Shown here: positions 51,585 through 60,664 of the stretch, piece after piece | How positions within the stretch are numbered: position 1 is the first letter of the stretch | Layout: every line of letters begins with the position of its first letter | Assembly (NCBI RefSeq): GCF_000166355.1 | Contig: NC_014652.1 | Coordinates: 526,001 to 590,000, forward strand | Direction: 5' to 3' | Length of the DNA stretch: 64,000 bases | From: Caldicellulosiruptor hydrothermalis 108 | GTDB taxonomy: Bacteria > Bacillota > Thermoanaerobacteria > Caldicellulosiruptorales > Caldicellulosiruptoraceae | Program-made: the position numbers and the translations under genes | Notes under the pieces: model-generated | What the model saw: the letters and a program-made list of their open reading frames with translations, nothing else | Database searches by the model: none | What the model was told of the DNA's origin: nothing

Positions 51585-52458
51585 CTTTCAACCCTCCCAT
51601 TTCGTAGATAAATATCTCCTCAAGCGAAAGGGGCAGAATATCAAGTACCACCGGTTCAAATCCTTTTAATGTATCTAAGATTTCTTCTCTGTTGCCCTTT
51701 GCAATGATTACCTCAATATTACCTTTTTTAGAGTAAGAGATTACCTTGAATCTACTCAAACTTTCAGGTAGAAAATTCTTTTTGAACACAGCTTGAATTT
51801 TGCAAGTATCCAATTTCAACTCCTCTATATTGCTGCAAAGCAACACTTTTCCTTCATGAAGAATTGCAATAGTGTCGCAGTAATCTTCAAGTTCTCTTAA
51901 ATTGTGGGATGATATTATTACTGTTGTGCTTCTATCGGCAACATCTTCTATTAGCAGCTTTTTTACACTCTGCCTTATAACAGGGTCAAGACCATCAAAA
52001 GGCTCATCCAGTACAAGTACCTCTGGACGTGATGAGAGAGCAAAAAGGACTGCACATTGTTTTTGCATACCTTTTGAGAATTTTGAGATTCTTTTTTTCA
52101 GTGGAAGATTAAAAATCTTTAAAAGATTTTCAAAGTGGTGGCTGTCCCAGCTATTATAAATTCCTTTATAAAAATTTGCCATATCATAAATTGAAAAGCT
52201 TCCAAAAAAGTATGGATTGTCTGGTACAAAAAATATTTTTGACTTTACCTGCGGATTTTCAAACACAGATTTGCTCTCAATAGAAACTATGCCACTGTCC
52301 TGTTTGTACACCCCTGTCAGAATTTTTAACAAGGTAGTTTTGCCAGCACCGTTTCTTCCAACAATTCCAAAGATAGAACCTCTTTGAATTTTGAGAGTTA
52401 CTCCCTTTAATGCCTCAACCTCGTCAAATCTTTTATAAACATTTTCTACTTTTATCAA
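51559..52458 (-). CDS. ABC transporter ATP-binding protein, YtrB-like
   Basis: The 299-residue protein has Walker A GRNGAGKTT, signature SKGMQKQCAVLFA and Walker B VLVLDEPFDGLD, with a switch His (ISSHNLRELEDY). The signature SKGMQKQ replaces the usual LSGGQ, common in this exporter class. It is encoded between the GntR regulator (4-bp overlap) and the permease. Confidence 0.93.
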   Translation of the reverse strand: MIKVENVYKRFDEVEALKGVTLKIQRGSIFGIVGRNGAGKTTLLKILTGVYKQDSGIVSIESKSVFENPQVKSKIFFVPDNPYFFGSFSIYDMANFYKGIYNSWDSHHFENLLKIFNLPLKKRISKFSKGMQKQCAVLFALSSRPEVLVLDEPFDGLDPVIRQSVKKLLIEDVADRSTTVIISSHNLRELEDYCDTIAILHEGKVLLCSNIEELKLDTCKIQAVFKKNFLPESLSRFKVISYSKKGNIEVIIAKGNREEILDTLKGFEPVVLDILPLSLEEIFIYEMGGLKDELVQILD

Positions 52459-52841
52459 GAGTTATCGCCTCCTTTTAGCTCTTTTTCAATTTCCTCAATA
52501 AGTTTGATAAGTTCATCCTTCGAAATTCCAATGAATAATGCCTCAAAAACAATTTTTTTGAATTGAGATTTTATCTTTTCTTCCTTTTCGGCTTTTATCT
52601 TTGATTTTACAGGTGCAACAAAGTTTCCCTTGCCAGGGATTGAGTAAATATAACCTTCTCTTTCAAGCTCTTGATATGCTTTTTGGATTGTATTTGGATT
52701 GATGGTGAGCTCTTTTGAAAGAGACCTCACAGATGGCAACTGTTCATTTTCTTTCAAAACCTCCTTTAAGATTAGCTCTTTTATCCTCTCCACAAGCTGT
52801 TTGTAGATTGGGATTCTGCTCTTCCAGTCAATCTCGAACAT
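52455..52841 (-). CDS. GntR-family regulator, YtrA subfamily
   Basis: This 128-residue protein has the GntR winged helix with PIYKQLVERIKELILKEVLK, PSVRSLSKELTINPNTIQKAY and EREGYIYSIPGKGNFV. Only a short C-terminal helix follows, as in the YtrA subfamily, which commonly controls adjacent ABC exporters. A 32-bp nested palindrome lies at its own promoter (52858-52889), so it probably represses its operon. Confidence 0.94.
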   Translation of the reverse strand: MFEIDWKSRIPIYKQLVERIKELILKEVLKENEQLPSVRSLSKELTINPNTIQKAYQELEREGYIYSIPGKGNFVAPVKSKIKAEKEEKIKSQFKKIVFEALFIGISKDELIKLIEEIEKELKGGDNS

Positions 52842-52857
52842 TTACTTCACCACTTTT

Positions 52858-52922
52858 CTGTATTAACTGTACTATGAGTATTAATACAGTTATATTATAA
52901 ATGATTTTTTGCAAAGTGTAAA
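52858..52922 (-). promoter_or_regulatory. Promoter and palindromic operator of the ytrA-like operon
   Basis: On the minus strand TTTACA (52917-52922) and TATAAT (52894-52899) are 17 bp apart. Just downstream is a nested palindrome: outer arms CTGTATTAA (52858-52866) and TTAATACAG (52881-52889) match perfectly, with an inner TACT/AGTA pair. The site covers the transcription start, the expected place for a GntR dimer. Confidence 0.78.
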
Positions 52923-52983
52923 GTTATTTGAGAAAATTTTTTGAAACGTGTTGGAGTATAAAAAATGGTTAGATAGGTGTAAC

Positions 52984-53023
52984 AAAAAAAAGAGAGAATA
53001 AAGCCTTTTTGCCTTATTCTCTC
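52984..53023 (-). terminator. Intrinsic terminator of the GGCT-like gene
   Basis: GAGAGAATAA (52992-53001) and TTATTCTCTC (53014-53023) form a perfect 10-bp stem. On the minus strand the stem is followed by eight T residues. It overlaps the last codons of the gene. Confidence 0.82.
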
Positions 53024-53370
53024 CAAGGCTGCTTTTCGAAGGGAATGTAGTCTTTTTCATCAACATCAAGTAAATACACATATGTCCACGTCCTCAGAAC
53101 TTCAGCATCATTTAGAATGACCTCTACCTCTTGCCGTCTGTAAAGCTCACCTTCATCTTCAAAATTGTCTATTTCCTTGATTAGAGTCTCATCAACCTCA
53201 TATACCTCTCCTGCTACTTTTGAGCCTTCTTTTGGCACAATTGCAGGGTACCAGCTGACTTTGTAGAGTCCATAGCCTTCTAACACCGCTTTTCCAATAA
53301 ATTTACATCCACTTAAAAGATAATTATGGCTGTTGTGAGAAAGAAGAGTACCATATACAAAAAGGTACAT
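53014..53370 (-). CDS. Gamma-glutamylcyclotransferase-like protein (AIG2/YtfP family)
   Basis: The 118-residue protein has the family opening LFVYGTLLS, a Gly-rich GYGLYKVSWYPAIVP, the VAGEVYEVDE strand and the catalytic-Glu region DNFEDEGELYRRQ. The fold cyclises gamma-glutamyl amines and related compounds. The substrate of these small bacterial proteins is mostly unknown. It lies between two regulators and is a single-gene unit ending in its own terminator. Confidence 0.88.
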   Translation of the reverse strand: MYLFVYGTLLSHNSHNYLLSGCKFIGKAVLEGYGLYKVSWYPAIVPKEGSKVAGEVYEVDETLIKEIDNFEDEGELYRRQEVEVILNDAEVLRTWTYVYLLDVDEKDYIPFEKQPWRE

Positions 53371-53424
53371 TTTTAACTATACCTCCGAATCTTCGTTGAT
53401 GAGATTTTTTGCATTTTTAAGAGA

Positions 53425-53811
53425 CTACTCTTCTTGTAGATTGCACAGCTCTTCATTGCATAAATTGTACTTTATCTTATACCCAAAATAATCATACTTG
53501 TCAGCCCAGTCGCACATCATATCCAAAATTGGCAATACTTCTTTTCCTTTCTCAGTGAGGCTGTACTCTACTTTCACAGGAACTTCAGGGTATACCTTTC
53601 TTCTAATTAGTCCATGCTCTTCAAGCTCTCTCAGCTGCTTAGTTAAAATGCGGTGAGTGATGTCAGGAATAAGGTGCTGAATCTGAGCAAATCTAAGTGT
53701 TCCGTATTCTCCCAAATACCACAAAATCAAAGGCTTCCATTTTCCACCTATTACCTCGAATGCAACTTCAATCTCGCATGTTGCTTCTTTAACCTTCTGC
53801 TTTTGGGACAT
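53425..53811 (-). CDS. HxlR-family transcriptional regulator
   Basis: From ATG 53811 the product is about 128 residues. It has the HxlR core CEIEVAFEVIGGKWKPLILWYLGE, then ITHRILTKQLRELEEHGLIRR and VEYSLTEKG. AAGGAAGG precedes 53811; the longer start at 53838 overlaps the operator palindrome and lacks a ribosome site. HxlR proteins often sense reactive aldehydes. The divergent gene is an alcohol dehydrogenase, the probable target. Three Cys residues near the C-terminus could act as sensors. Confidence 0.92.
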   Translation of the reverse strand: MSQKQKVKEATCEIEVAFEVIGGKWKPLILWYLGEYGTLRFAQIQHLIPDITHRILTKQLRELEEHGLIRRKVYPEVPVKVEYSLTEKGKEVLPILDMMCDWADKYDYFGYKIKYNLCNEELCNLQEE

Positions 53812-53831
53812 AGAAAAAACACCTTCCTTTG

Positions 53832-53897
53832 GTATCATCTATGATACTTTATATCAAAAAAGTGCACTCTTGTAAACGATATCAAGTATATTATACT
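53832..53897. promoter_or_regulatory. Divergent promoters and HxlR operator
   Basis: GTATCAT (53832-53838) and ATGATAC (53841-53847) form a perfect 7-bp inverted repeat at the hxlR-like start. The minus-strand promoter is TTTACA (53871-53876) and TATAAA (53848-53853), 17 bp apart. The plus-strand promoter is TTGTAA (53870-53875) and TATACT (53892-53897), 16 bp apart. The two -35 boxes overlap almost entirely, so the two genes must compete for, or share, regulation. Confidence 0.7.
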
Positions 53898-53956
53898 ATA
53901 AACTTAAAAGAGCTTGTATTTTAGTATTTTCAAATTTACAAATGTGGAGGTAATAC

Positions 53957-55147
53957 ATGATGGAAAACTTGGTTTTCAATTATTTTATACCCACAAAAAT
54001 TTTATTTGGACCAGGAAGTTTGAACAGGCTCAAAGACGAAAATTTGCCCGGAAAGAAAGCTCTGATTGTCATATCTGCTGGAACATCTATGAAAAAGTAT
54101 GGTTATCTGGACAGGCTTACAGCGATATTAAAAGAAAAGGGAATTGAGTATGTTGTATTTGATAAGATTTTGCCAAATCCTATTAAAAAGCATGTAATGG
54201 AAGGAGCAAAGATTGCAAAAGAAGAAAAGTGTGACTTTGTAATTGGTCTTGGTGGTGGAAGCAGCATCGACTCTGCAAAAAGCATCGCTCTGATGGCAAA
54301 ACACGATGGTGATTACTGGGATTATATAGTAGGCGGTACAGGCAAAGGCAAAGTACCTGTAAATGGTGCACTTCCAATTGTTGCAATAACAACAACAGCT
54401 GGAACTGGAACAGAGGCTGACCCTTGGACTGTTATAACAAATGAAGAGACAAACGAAAAGATAGGCTATGGCAACCAGAACACATTCCCAACTTTGTCGG
54501 TTGTAGACCCAGAGCTTATGCTAAGTGTACCGCCGCATCTTACTGCATATCAGGGGTTTGACGCTTTCTTCCATGCGGTTGAAGGATATATTGCAAAGAT
54601 TGCAACTCCAGTAAGTGATATGTTTGCACTCAAAAGTGTTGAGCTTATAGCAAAATACTTGCCGCTTTGTGTAAAAGATGGGACAAATATAGAGGCAAGA
54701 ACATATGTAGCACTTGCAAACACTTTGGCAGGGTTTGTTGAGTCGACTTCCAGCTGTACATCAGAGCATTCAATGGAACATGCACTCTCTGCATTTTATC
54801 CAGATTTGCCACACGGTGCCGGGCTTATAATGCTGTCTGAGGCTTATCACACCTTCTTTGCATCAAAAGTGCCTCAAAGGTATATCCAGCTTGCAAGAGC
54901 AATGGGTGTTGATGTAGATTCTTTACCAGAGGATGAAAGACCATTTGCATTTGTCAAGGCAATGAAAAAGCTTCAGGAAGAGTGTGGAGTTGGGAATTTA
55001 AAGATGTCTGACTATGGAATTAAAGAGGATGAGATTGAAAAGCTTGCTGACAACGCTATAAAAACAATGGGTGGACTTTTTGAGGTTGACCCGTATAAGC
55101 TTTCTTTTGAGGAGACAGTAGGAATTATGAGAAATGCGTATAAATAA
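53957..55147 (+). CDS. Iron-containing alcohol dehydrogenase
   Basis: This 396-residue group III alcohol dehydrogenase has the NAD(P) motif GLGGGSSIDSAKSIA. The metal-site helices are GFDAFFHAVEGYIA (Asp and His ligands) and SEHSMEHALSAFYPDLPHGAG (His ligands). TTTAGTGTEADP is also typical. It reduces aldehydes to alcohols or butanal-like substrates with NAD(P)H. It is divergent from the HxlR regulator, and a terminator follows. Ethanol or butanol formation is possible, but detoxification of aldehydes fits the regulator better. Confidence 0.93.
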   Translation: MMENLVFNYFIPTKILFGPGSLNRLKDENLPGKKALIVISAGTSMKKYGYLDRLTAILKEKGIEYVVFDKILPNPIKKHVMEGAKIAKEEKCDFVIGLGGGSSIDSAKSIALMAKHDGDYWDYIVGGTGKGKVPVNGALPIVAITTTAGTGTEADPWTVITNEETNEKIGYGNQNTFPTLSVVDPELMLSVPPHLTAYQGFDAFFHAVEGYIAKIATPVSDMFALKSVELIAKYLPLCVKDGTNIEARTYVALANTLAGFVESTSSCTSEHSMEHALSAFYPDLPHGAGLIMLSEAYHTFFASKVPQRYIQLARAMGVDVDSLPEDERPFAFVKAMKKLQEECGVGNLKMSDYGIKEDEIEKLADNAIKTMGGLFEVDPYKLSFEETVGIMRNAYK

Positions 55148-55180
55148 ATGTGGGCAGAAATATGGCAGAAAAAATAAAAA

Positions 55181-55223
55181 GACATAGCCAGCGTGCGCAA
55201 AGCAGTTGGCTATGTCCTTTTTT
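55181..55223. terminator. Bidirectional terminator between adh and kimA
   Basis: GACATAGCCA (55181-55190) and TGGCTATGTC (55207-55216) form a perfect 10-bp stem followed on the plus strand by a T-run. The A-rich 5' side (about 55170-55180) gives T residues on the minus strand, so it may also end the minus-strand kimA-like gene. Confidence 0.88.
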
Positions 55224-55229
55224 TATTAC

Positions 55230-57119
55230 TTAGTCTTCCTCTAATATCTTCCACAAAGGTTTATTCTTTTTCTTCAAAACCACATCATCATCTTTCAGCT
55301 GCAGTGGCATGACAGATACAACAATGTGCTTGTGTTTTAAAAGTTCTTTTTCTATAAACAGCCATGTATGGTTGTGCAGAATTTTTTGCCACCAGCGCTG
55401 TACGGTAAATTTGGGTATGATGACTGTTATCATGTCACCCTTTTGGTAGTTATATTCTTCTGACTTTATATACTCTAAAAGCGGTTCTAATATTTTTCTA
55501 TAAGGTGAATACCTTATTACAAGTGGGATGGAGCAGTTGAGTATTTTATATCTTTCTTGGAGCTTTTTTGCCTGCTCTTCATTTATTGATACATTAAAAG
55601 CAATTACATTGTCTGAGATTGTCTTTGCAAATCTCAAAGCACGAATGCTTGCCTTGTTTAAACTTTCAATTGGAACAATAACCCTGTTTCTATATATATT
55701 GTGTTCAACATCCAAAAGTTCTTTATCTTCAGGCGTTACTCTTAACTGGTCGGCAACGGCAATATAATGAAGCTTTACCTTTATCATTGCAAAGACAAGT
55801 AGAGGAATTAAAAGAACAACAATCCACGCACCTTCTTTGAATTTAGTTATTGCAATTATAATGACAACAACAAATGTTGTGAGTGCACCAAATCCGTTTA
55901 TAAATGCTTTTATGTGCCAATGACTACCTTTGTTCTTAAGCCATCTTACAAACATACCTGATTGAGATAGTGTAAATGATATAAAAACACCAACCGCATA
56001 AAGTCCAATGAGTGCTGTGACGTTACCATTAAATGCTACAATCAAAAGTGCGGATACCAAAGCAAGGATGATAATTCCATTTGAGTAGCTAAGCTTATCA
56101 CCTTTCATGCTCAGCTGTCTTGGAACAAATTCTTCTTTTGCCATGACAGCAACAAGCATTGGAAAGCCCGAAAATGCAGTGTTTGCAGCAAAAACAAGGA
56201 TTATAAAGGTTGTTGCAGCAACAATGTAATACATAATACTTTTGCCAAATATTTCTTGTGCCATCAAAACAAGCATAGCACCTTCAGTAGGAACTATATG
56301 GTAGTGTGTTGCCAAAAGTGTTGTTCCACCAAATAACACAAGGATTATCAACGATAATAAAAGCAAAACAGTTTTAGCATGTTTTGTTGCCGGGTCTTTA
56401 AAGTTTGGAACAGCATTTGATACAGCTTCAATACCGGTCAGTGCTGTGCACCCGCTTGCAAATGCCTTTAAAAGTAAAACTAGTGTAACCGGATGTGGAG
56501 AATAATTTATTTTAGGCTCAGGTGGAACATATCCAGTTTTTAGCTTTATATATCCCCCTATAATTAAAGCCAAAATTGAAAACATAAAAGCATAAGCAGG
56601 TATACCAAATATTCTGGATGATTCTCTTATTCCTCGTAAATTTCCAATCATCAAAAATAGAACTAAAAATAGACACAGGGCAATCTTATAAGGCTTTAAA
56701 AATTCAAGTGCGGTTACAATCTGGTCAACACCCGACGAGATAGAAACTGCTACTGTCAAGATGTAGTCAACTGACAAAGCTGCTCCTGCCACAATGCCTG
56801 CCAAAACGCCGAGGTTATCCTTCGCGACAATAAAAGCACCGCCGCCATTTGGATAGTTTTCAATAGTTTGCCTGTAAGAAAGCATTAAAATAAAAAGAAG
56901 TATTATGATTGCGGCAGTTACAACAGATATTTCTTTAAAAGCGAGAAATCCTATTGTAGGCAAAAGGACATACAAAATTTCTTGTCCAGCGTACGCAACA
57001 GATGATATAGCATCGCTTGACAAAATGGGAAGGCCCCACAGCACACCATACTTTTCTGTCTTTTCAGCTTCGTTTGGTAGAGGTTTTCCTATGAGAATTC
57101 TTTTGAGCTTCTCAAACAA
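55230..57119 (-). CDS. KimA-like potassium importer (APC family)
   Basis: The 629-residue protein has about 12 membrane helices and matches the KimA/YdaO pattern: LPILSSDAISSVAYAGQEIL near the N-terminus, LSYRQTIENYPNGGGAFIVAKDNLG, SVDYILTVAVSISSGVDQI, LLKAFASGCTALTGIEAVSNA. A cytosolic C-terminal domain spans about residues 460-629. KimA imports K+ with protons and is inhibited by c-di-AMP. TTG 57119 follows AAAGGAGG by 9 nt. No c-di-AMP riboswitch lies upstream of this copy, although one controls the aminomutase at 828. Amino-acid transport is the alternative, less likely given the close match. Confidence 0.85.
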   Translation of the reverse strand: MFEKLKRILIGKPLPNEAEKTEKYGVLWGLPILSSDAISSVAYAGQEILYVLLPTIGFLAFKEISVVTAAIIILLFILMLSYRQTIENYPNGGGAFIVAKDNLGVLAGIVAGAALSVDYILTVAVSISSGVDQIVTALEFLKPYKIALCLFLVLFLMIGNLRGIRESSRIFGIPAYAFMFSILALIIGGYIKLKTGYVPPEPKINYSPHPVTLVLLLKAFASGCTALTGIEAVSNAVPNFKDPATKHAKTVLLLLSLIILVLFGGTTLLATHYHIVPTEGAMLVLMAQEIFGKSIMYYIVAATTFIILVFAANTAFSGFPMLVAVMAKEEFVPRQLSMKGDKLSYSNGIIILALVSALLIVAFNGNVTALIGLYAVGVFISFTLSQSGMFVRWLKNKGSHWHIKAFINGFGALTTFVVVIIIAITKFKEGAWIVVLLIPLLVFAMIKVKLHYIAVADQLRVTPEDKELLDVEHNIYRNRVIVPIESLNKASIRALRFAKTISDNVIAFNVSINEEQAKKLQERYKILNCSIPLVIRYSPYRKILEPLLEYIKSEEYNYQKGDMITVIIPKFTVQRWWQKILHNHTWLFIEKELLKHKHIVVSVMPLQLKDDDVVLKKKNKPLWKILEED

Positions 57120-57173
57120 GCTAAAATTCCTCCTTTAACTTAGTGATTTAAGTTGATTTCAGATGATTACAAA

Positions 57174-57202
57174 ATTATATTCCCCGGAAAGCTTTATTTC
57201 AA
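57174..57202 (-). promoter_or_regulatory. Sigma-A promoter for the kimA-like gene
   Basis: On the minus strand TTGAAA (57197-57202) and TATAAT (57174-57179) are exactly 17 bp apart, about 55 bp before the start. The rest of 57203-57534 is AT-rich with no gene or RNA motif recognised. Confidence 0.75.
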
Positions 57203-57534
57203 TTGTTATTTTGATGTTTTAAAATGAGAGGAGTACAAGGAATTGTAGAGGTTTTGCACTAAAGATAAACACTTTCAAAAAACAAGCAAAGAGCTTGATT
57301 TTACTTATCTTTTTCAAATATAAACCAAAATAAGGTAATAAAAATATGTACAAAAACAAAAGAGACAATTTGGTGAAAATTTATATTTTCCATTGATAAA
57401 TTTGAGTGTCGTTTAAAAAGATTTAGCTAATTTTCTTAGGTAATTTTAGATTTTTCATCTTGAAAAATGAATAAAAATATTAGAAAATAAAATTAGTTTA
57501 GAAAAATAAAAAATATTTTAGGCAGGTGAAAAAT

Positions 57535-59499
57535 ATGAAAGATAAAGATTTTATAAGCTATTTGAATTCTCCCAGAATAAAAGATGTTTCAATCACAGAC
57601 GCGTTATGGAAAAAATATATAGACCTTGTGAAAGATGTGGTAGTTCCATATCAATGGGAGATACTTAATGATAATGTCGATATTCCAGTCAAAAGCCATG
57701 CAATAAAGAATTTCAGGATAGCAGCAGGATTTGAGGAAGGCGAATTTGAAGGGTTTGTTTTTCAAGATAGCGATGTTGCAAAGTGGCTTGAAGCAGCTTC
57801 ATATGTTCTTGAAAAGTACCCAAATCCTGATTTGGAAAAGAAGATTGACGAGGTCATAGAGCTGATTGGTAAGGCTCAGTGGGAAGATGGATACCTCAAT
57901 ACATATTTTACCATCAAAGAAAAGGGTAAAAGGTGGACCAATTTAGAAGAGTGTCATGAGCTTTACACTGCAGGGCACATGATAGAGGCAGGTTGTGCAC
58001 ATTTTCTGGCAACTGGCAAAACAAGCCTTTTGGAGATTGTAAAAAAGCTTGCAGACCACATATACAGCATTTTTGGCAAAGAAGAAGGTAAAATCCCTGG
58101 GTATGATGGTCATCCAGAGATTGAACTTGCGCTTGTAAAGCTCTATGAAGTGACAGGGGATAGAAAATATTTAGAGCTTGCAAAGTTTTTTGTTGATGAA
58201 AGAGGTCAAGAGCCTTACTACTTTGATATTGAGTATGAAAAAAGAGAGAAAAAAAGTCACTGGCCAGGGTTTAAAAGTCTTGGCAGGGAGTATTTGCAGG
58301 CACACAAACCTTTAAGGCAGCAGAAAGAGGCTGTTGGTCATGCAGTCAGAGCAGTTTATCTTTATTCTGGGGCTGCAGATGTTGCAGCATATACACAGGA
58401 TAAAGAGCTTTTTGATGTGTGCAAGACTCTCTTTGATGACATAGTCAAGAGGAAGATGTATATTACAGGTGCAATTGGTTCATCTGCTCATGGTGAGGCA
58501 TTTACATTTGAGTATGATTTGCCAAGTGATGCAGCGTATGCTGAGACTTGTGCATCTGTAGGTCTTATCTTTTTTGCGCATCGCTTAAACAAAATAGAGC
58601 CGCATGCTAAGTATTACGATGTTGTAGAAAGGGCTCTTTATAACACCGTTATTGGTTCTATGTCGCAGGATGGTAAAAAGTATTTTTATGTGAACCCTCT
58701 TGAGGTATATCCGAAAGAAGTGGAAAAGAGGTTTGACAGACACCACGTAAAACCCGAACGTCAACCTTGGTTTGGATGTGCGTGCTGTCCGCCAAATGTT
58801 GCAAGGCTTTTAGCGTCTTTAGGAAGGTATGTTTATAGCTACAACCATGATGGGATTTACGTGAATTTATACATTGGCAGCAGTGTCCAGGTTGAAGTAG
58901 GTGGTGTTAAGGTTTTACTCCAACAAGTCTCAAGTTATCCTTTTGAAGACATGGTCAAGATAGATTTAAAACCTTCAAAAGAGGCAAGATTTAAGCTTTA
59001 TCTTAGGATTCCAGGCTGGTGTGAAAACTATGAGGTTTATGTAAATGGGAAGAAAGAGGAGATGCAGAAACTGCCCAGCGGCTATGTTTGCATTGAGAGG
59101 TTGTGGAAAGAAAATGACCAAGTTGTATTAAAGATTCCAACAGAGGTTAAGATGGTAAGTTCACACCCGCAGGTGAGGAGTAATGTAGGTAAAGTAGCAG
59201 TTGTGAAAGGCCCGGTTGTATTTTGTGCAGAAGAAGCAGACAATGGCAAGGATTTGCATTTGGTTTTTGTTGATGTAAATGGCAAATGCAAGTTAGAATT
59301 CGATAGCAATATTTTAGGAGGTTTGTACACAGTTGAAGTAGATGGTTTTAGGATGGCAGAAGATGATTTTGGAGAAGAGCTTTACAAGAGTCACAGGCCA
59401 AAGTTTGTTCCAGCAAAAATAAAGCTCATTCCTTATTATGCTTGGGCAAATAGGGGGACTAATGAGATGAGGGTGTGGCTGTGGCGATCGTCTTTTTAA
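57535..59499 (+). CDS. Beta-L-arabinofuranosidase, GH127 (second copy)
   Basis: This protein of about 654 residues is a close paralogue of the enzyme at 13578: same length and the same WFGCACCPPN and AYAETCASVG blocks. By comparison with HypBA1 the active-site residues are Glu321 (acid/base, HGEAFTFEYD), Glu337, Cys339, Cys417 (nucleophile) and Cys418. There is no signal peptide, so it is cytoplasmic. ATG 57535 follows AGGTGA; the GTG at 57526 overlaps that site. Unlike the first copy it stands alone without a transporter. Divergence from the other copy is spread along the chain, so they are old paralogues that may differ in substrate. Confidence 0.92.
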   Translation: MKDKDFISYLNSPRIKDVSITDALWKKYIDLVKDVVVPYQWEILNDNVDIPVKSHAIKNFRIAAGFEEGEFEGFVFQDSDVAKWLEAASYVLEKYPNPDLEKKIDEVIELIGKAQWEDGYLNTYFTIKEKGKRWTNLEECHELYTAGHMIEAGCAHFLATGKTSLLEIVKKLADHIYSIFGKEEGKIPGYDGHPEIELALVKLYEVTGDRKYLELAKFFVDERGQEPYYFDIEYEKREKKSHWPGFKSLGREYLQAHKPLRQQKEAVGHAVRAVYLYSGAADVAAYTQDKELFDVCKTLFDDIVKRKMYITGAIGSSAHGEAFTFEYDLPSDAAYAETCASVGLIFFAHRLNKIEPHAKYYDVVERALYNTVIGSMSQDGKKYFYVNPLEVYPKEVEKRFDRHHVKPERQPWFGCACCPPNVARLLASLGRYVYSYNHDGIYVNLYIGSSVQVEVGGVKVLLQQVSSYPFEDMVKIDLKPSKEARFKLYLRIPGWCENYEVYVNGKKEEMQKLPSGYVCIERLWKENDQVVLKIPTEVKMVSSHPQVRSNVGKVAVVKGPVVFCAEEADNGKDLHLVFVDVNGKCKLEFDSNILGGLYTVEVDGFRMAEDDFGEELYKSHRPKFVPAKIKLIPYYAWANRGTNEMRVWLWRSSF

Positions 59500-59587
59500 G
59501 CAAAACTTTTGATGACGAAAAGGCAGAAGATTTAAATTTGTGGTAAAATAACTCTAAACAAATGAAATTTGAGAAGTGAGTTTAAAG

Positions 59588-60664
59588 ATGCAACTGAGCA
59601 AAATCTTGTTTATGTTATTTTCAATAGCCTTTGCAACAGGTGTTATTGATAAAATCTTTGGTGACAAGCTCAAACTTGGGTCAAAAATTGAAGAAGGCTT
59701 TATAATCATGGCAAAAGCCGTTTTTTCGATGCTGGGCATTCTTTATTTATATCCATTTTTGGGTATGTTGCTGGTAAAACCTTCAAAGTTTTTAGCGCAG
59801 CTTTTTCATACCGACAGTGCAATATTAATTTCTTGTTTTTTACCTATAGATATGGGTGGGTATCATATATCCCAGCAAGTATCAAAAGATGAAATGGCTA
59901 AGGTAATAGGCGGTATTCTACTTAGCTCAAATTTGGGAGCAACCATTGGTTTTACATACCCTGTTGCATTTGGAATTTTAAAAGGTGAGTCAAAAGAGGA
60001 TTTTATAAAAGGAAGTCTTATTGGAATTGGATGTATTCCCATTGCAGTCGTGTTTACAAGCATGCTTTGGGGATATAATGTACTGAGGACATTAAAACTG
60101 GTAGCTATTGTTGTGATTGTTACTTTTGTGCTTGCCATTGGGGTTTCAAGAGGATGGCGTTTTTTGATAACTGCAATGAAATTTTTGGGTAGTACAATGA
60201 CCTTTGTTAACCTTGTAGGACTTGCGTTATTGGGATACCATATATTAACAAGCAAAGCTTTATTTCCTATAAAAACAGCTTTGCAAGACTGTATAGTCCT
60301 TCCGCTTAAAATGGCAGTTTTAATTGGTGGCAGCTATGTATTTTTTACAGTTATATACAATTTTCTAATAAATAGATTCAGGCTTTTGAAAGGTTCATAT
60401 ACTTTAAATCAAGCAGGGCTGGAAGGAATGTTGATGCTGCTTGTGAACTGTGTTCCTACACTTTACCTTTTTGATAAGATGGACAAAAGGTCAAAAATTT
60501 TAGCATCTGCCCTGTGCATGACGGCAGCTTCGGCATTGGGTCCTCAGCTGGCATTTGTGGCAACATTTGCTCCTGCCCATGTTTCGCTTTTTCTTCTGAA
60601 CAAGCTCATAAGCGCAGCTGTAGCGGTTGCAGCCACGCTTATATATTTAAAATTTGGCAAATAA
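59588..60664 (+). CDS. EutH-like ethanolamine transporter family protein
   Basis: A membrane protein of about 358 residues with 10-11 predicted helices and the EutH markers SCFLPIDMGGYHISQQVSKDE, GATIGFTYPVAFGI and a conserved C-terminal FDKMDKRSKILASALCMTAASALGPQLAF. EutH carries ethanolamine into the cell in eut operons, but no other eut gene is near, so this copy may serve a different amine. ATG 59588 follows GAAGTGAG. The stop coincides with a bidirectional terminator. Confidence 0.85.
   Translation: MQLSKILFMLFSIAFATGVIDKIFGDKLKLGSKIEEGFIIMAKAVFSMLGILYLYPFLGMLLVKPSKFLAQLFHTDSAILISCFLPIDMGGYHISQQVSKDEMAKVIGGILLSSNLGATIGFTYPVAFGILKGESKEDFIKGSLIGIGCIPIAVVFTSMLWGYNVLRTLKLVAIVVIVTFVLAIGVSRGWRFLITAMKFLGSTMTFVNLVGLALLGYHILTSKALFPIKTALQDCIVLPLKMAVLIGGSYVFFTVIYNFLINRFRLLKGSYTLNQAGLEGMLMLLVNCVPTLYLFDKMDKRSKILASALCMTAASALGPQLAFVATFAPAHVSLFLLNKLISAAVAVAATLIYLKFGK

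Noticed and set aside
57120-57534. Possible c-di-AMP riboswitch before the kimA-like gene
   Set aside because: None of the conserved ydaO blocks is found on the minus strand.
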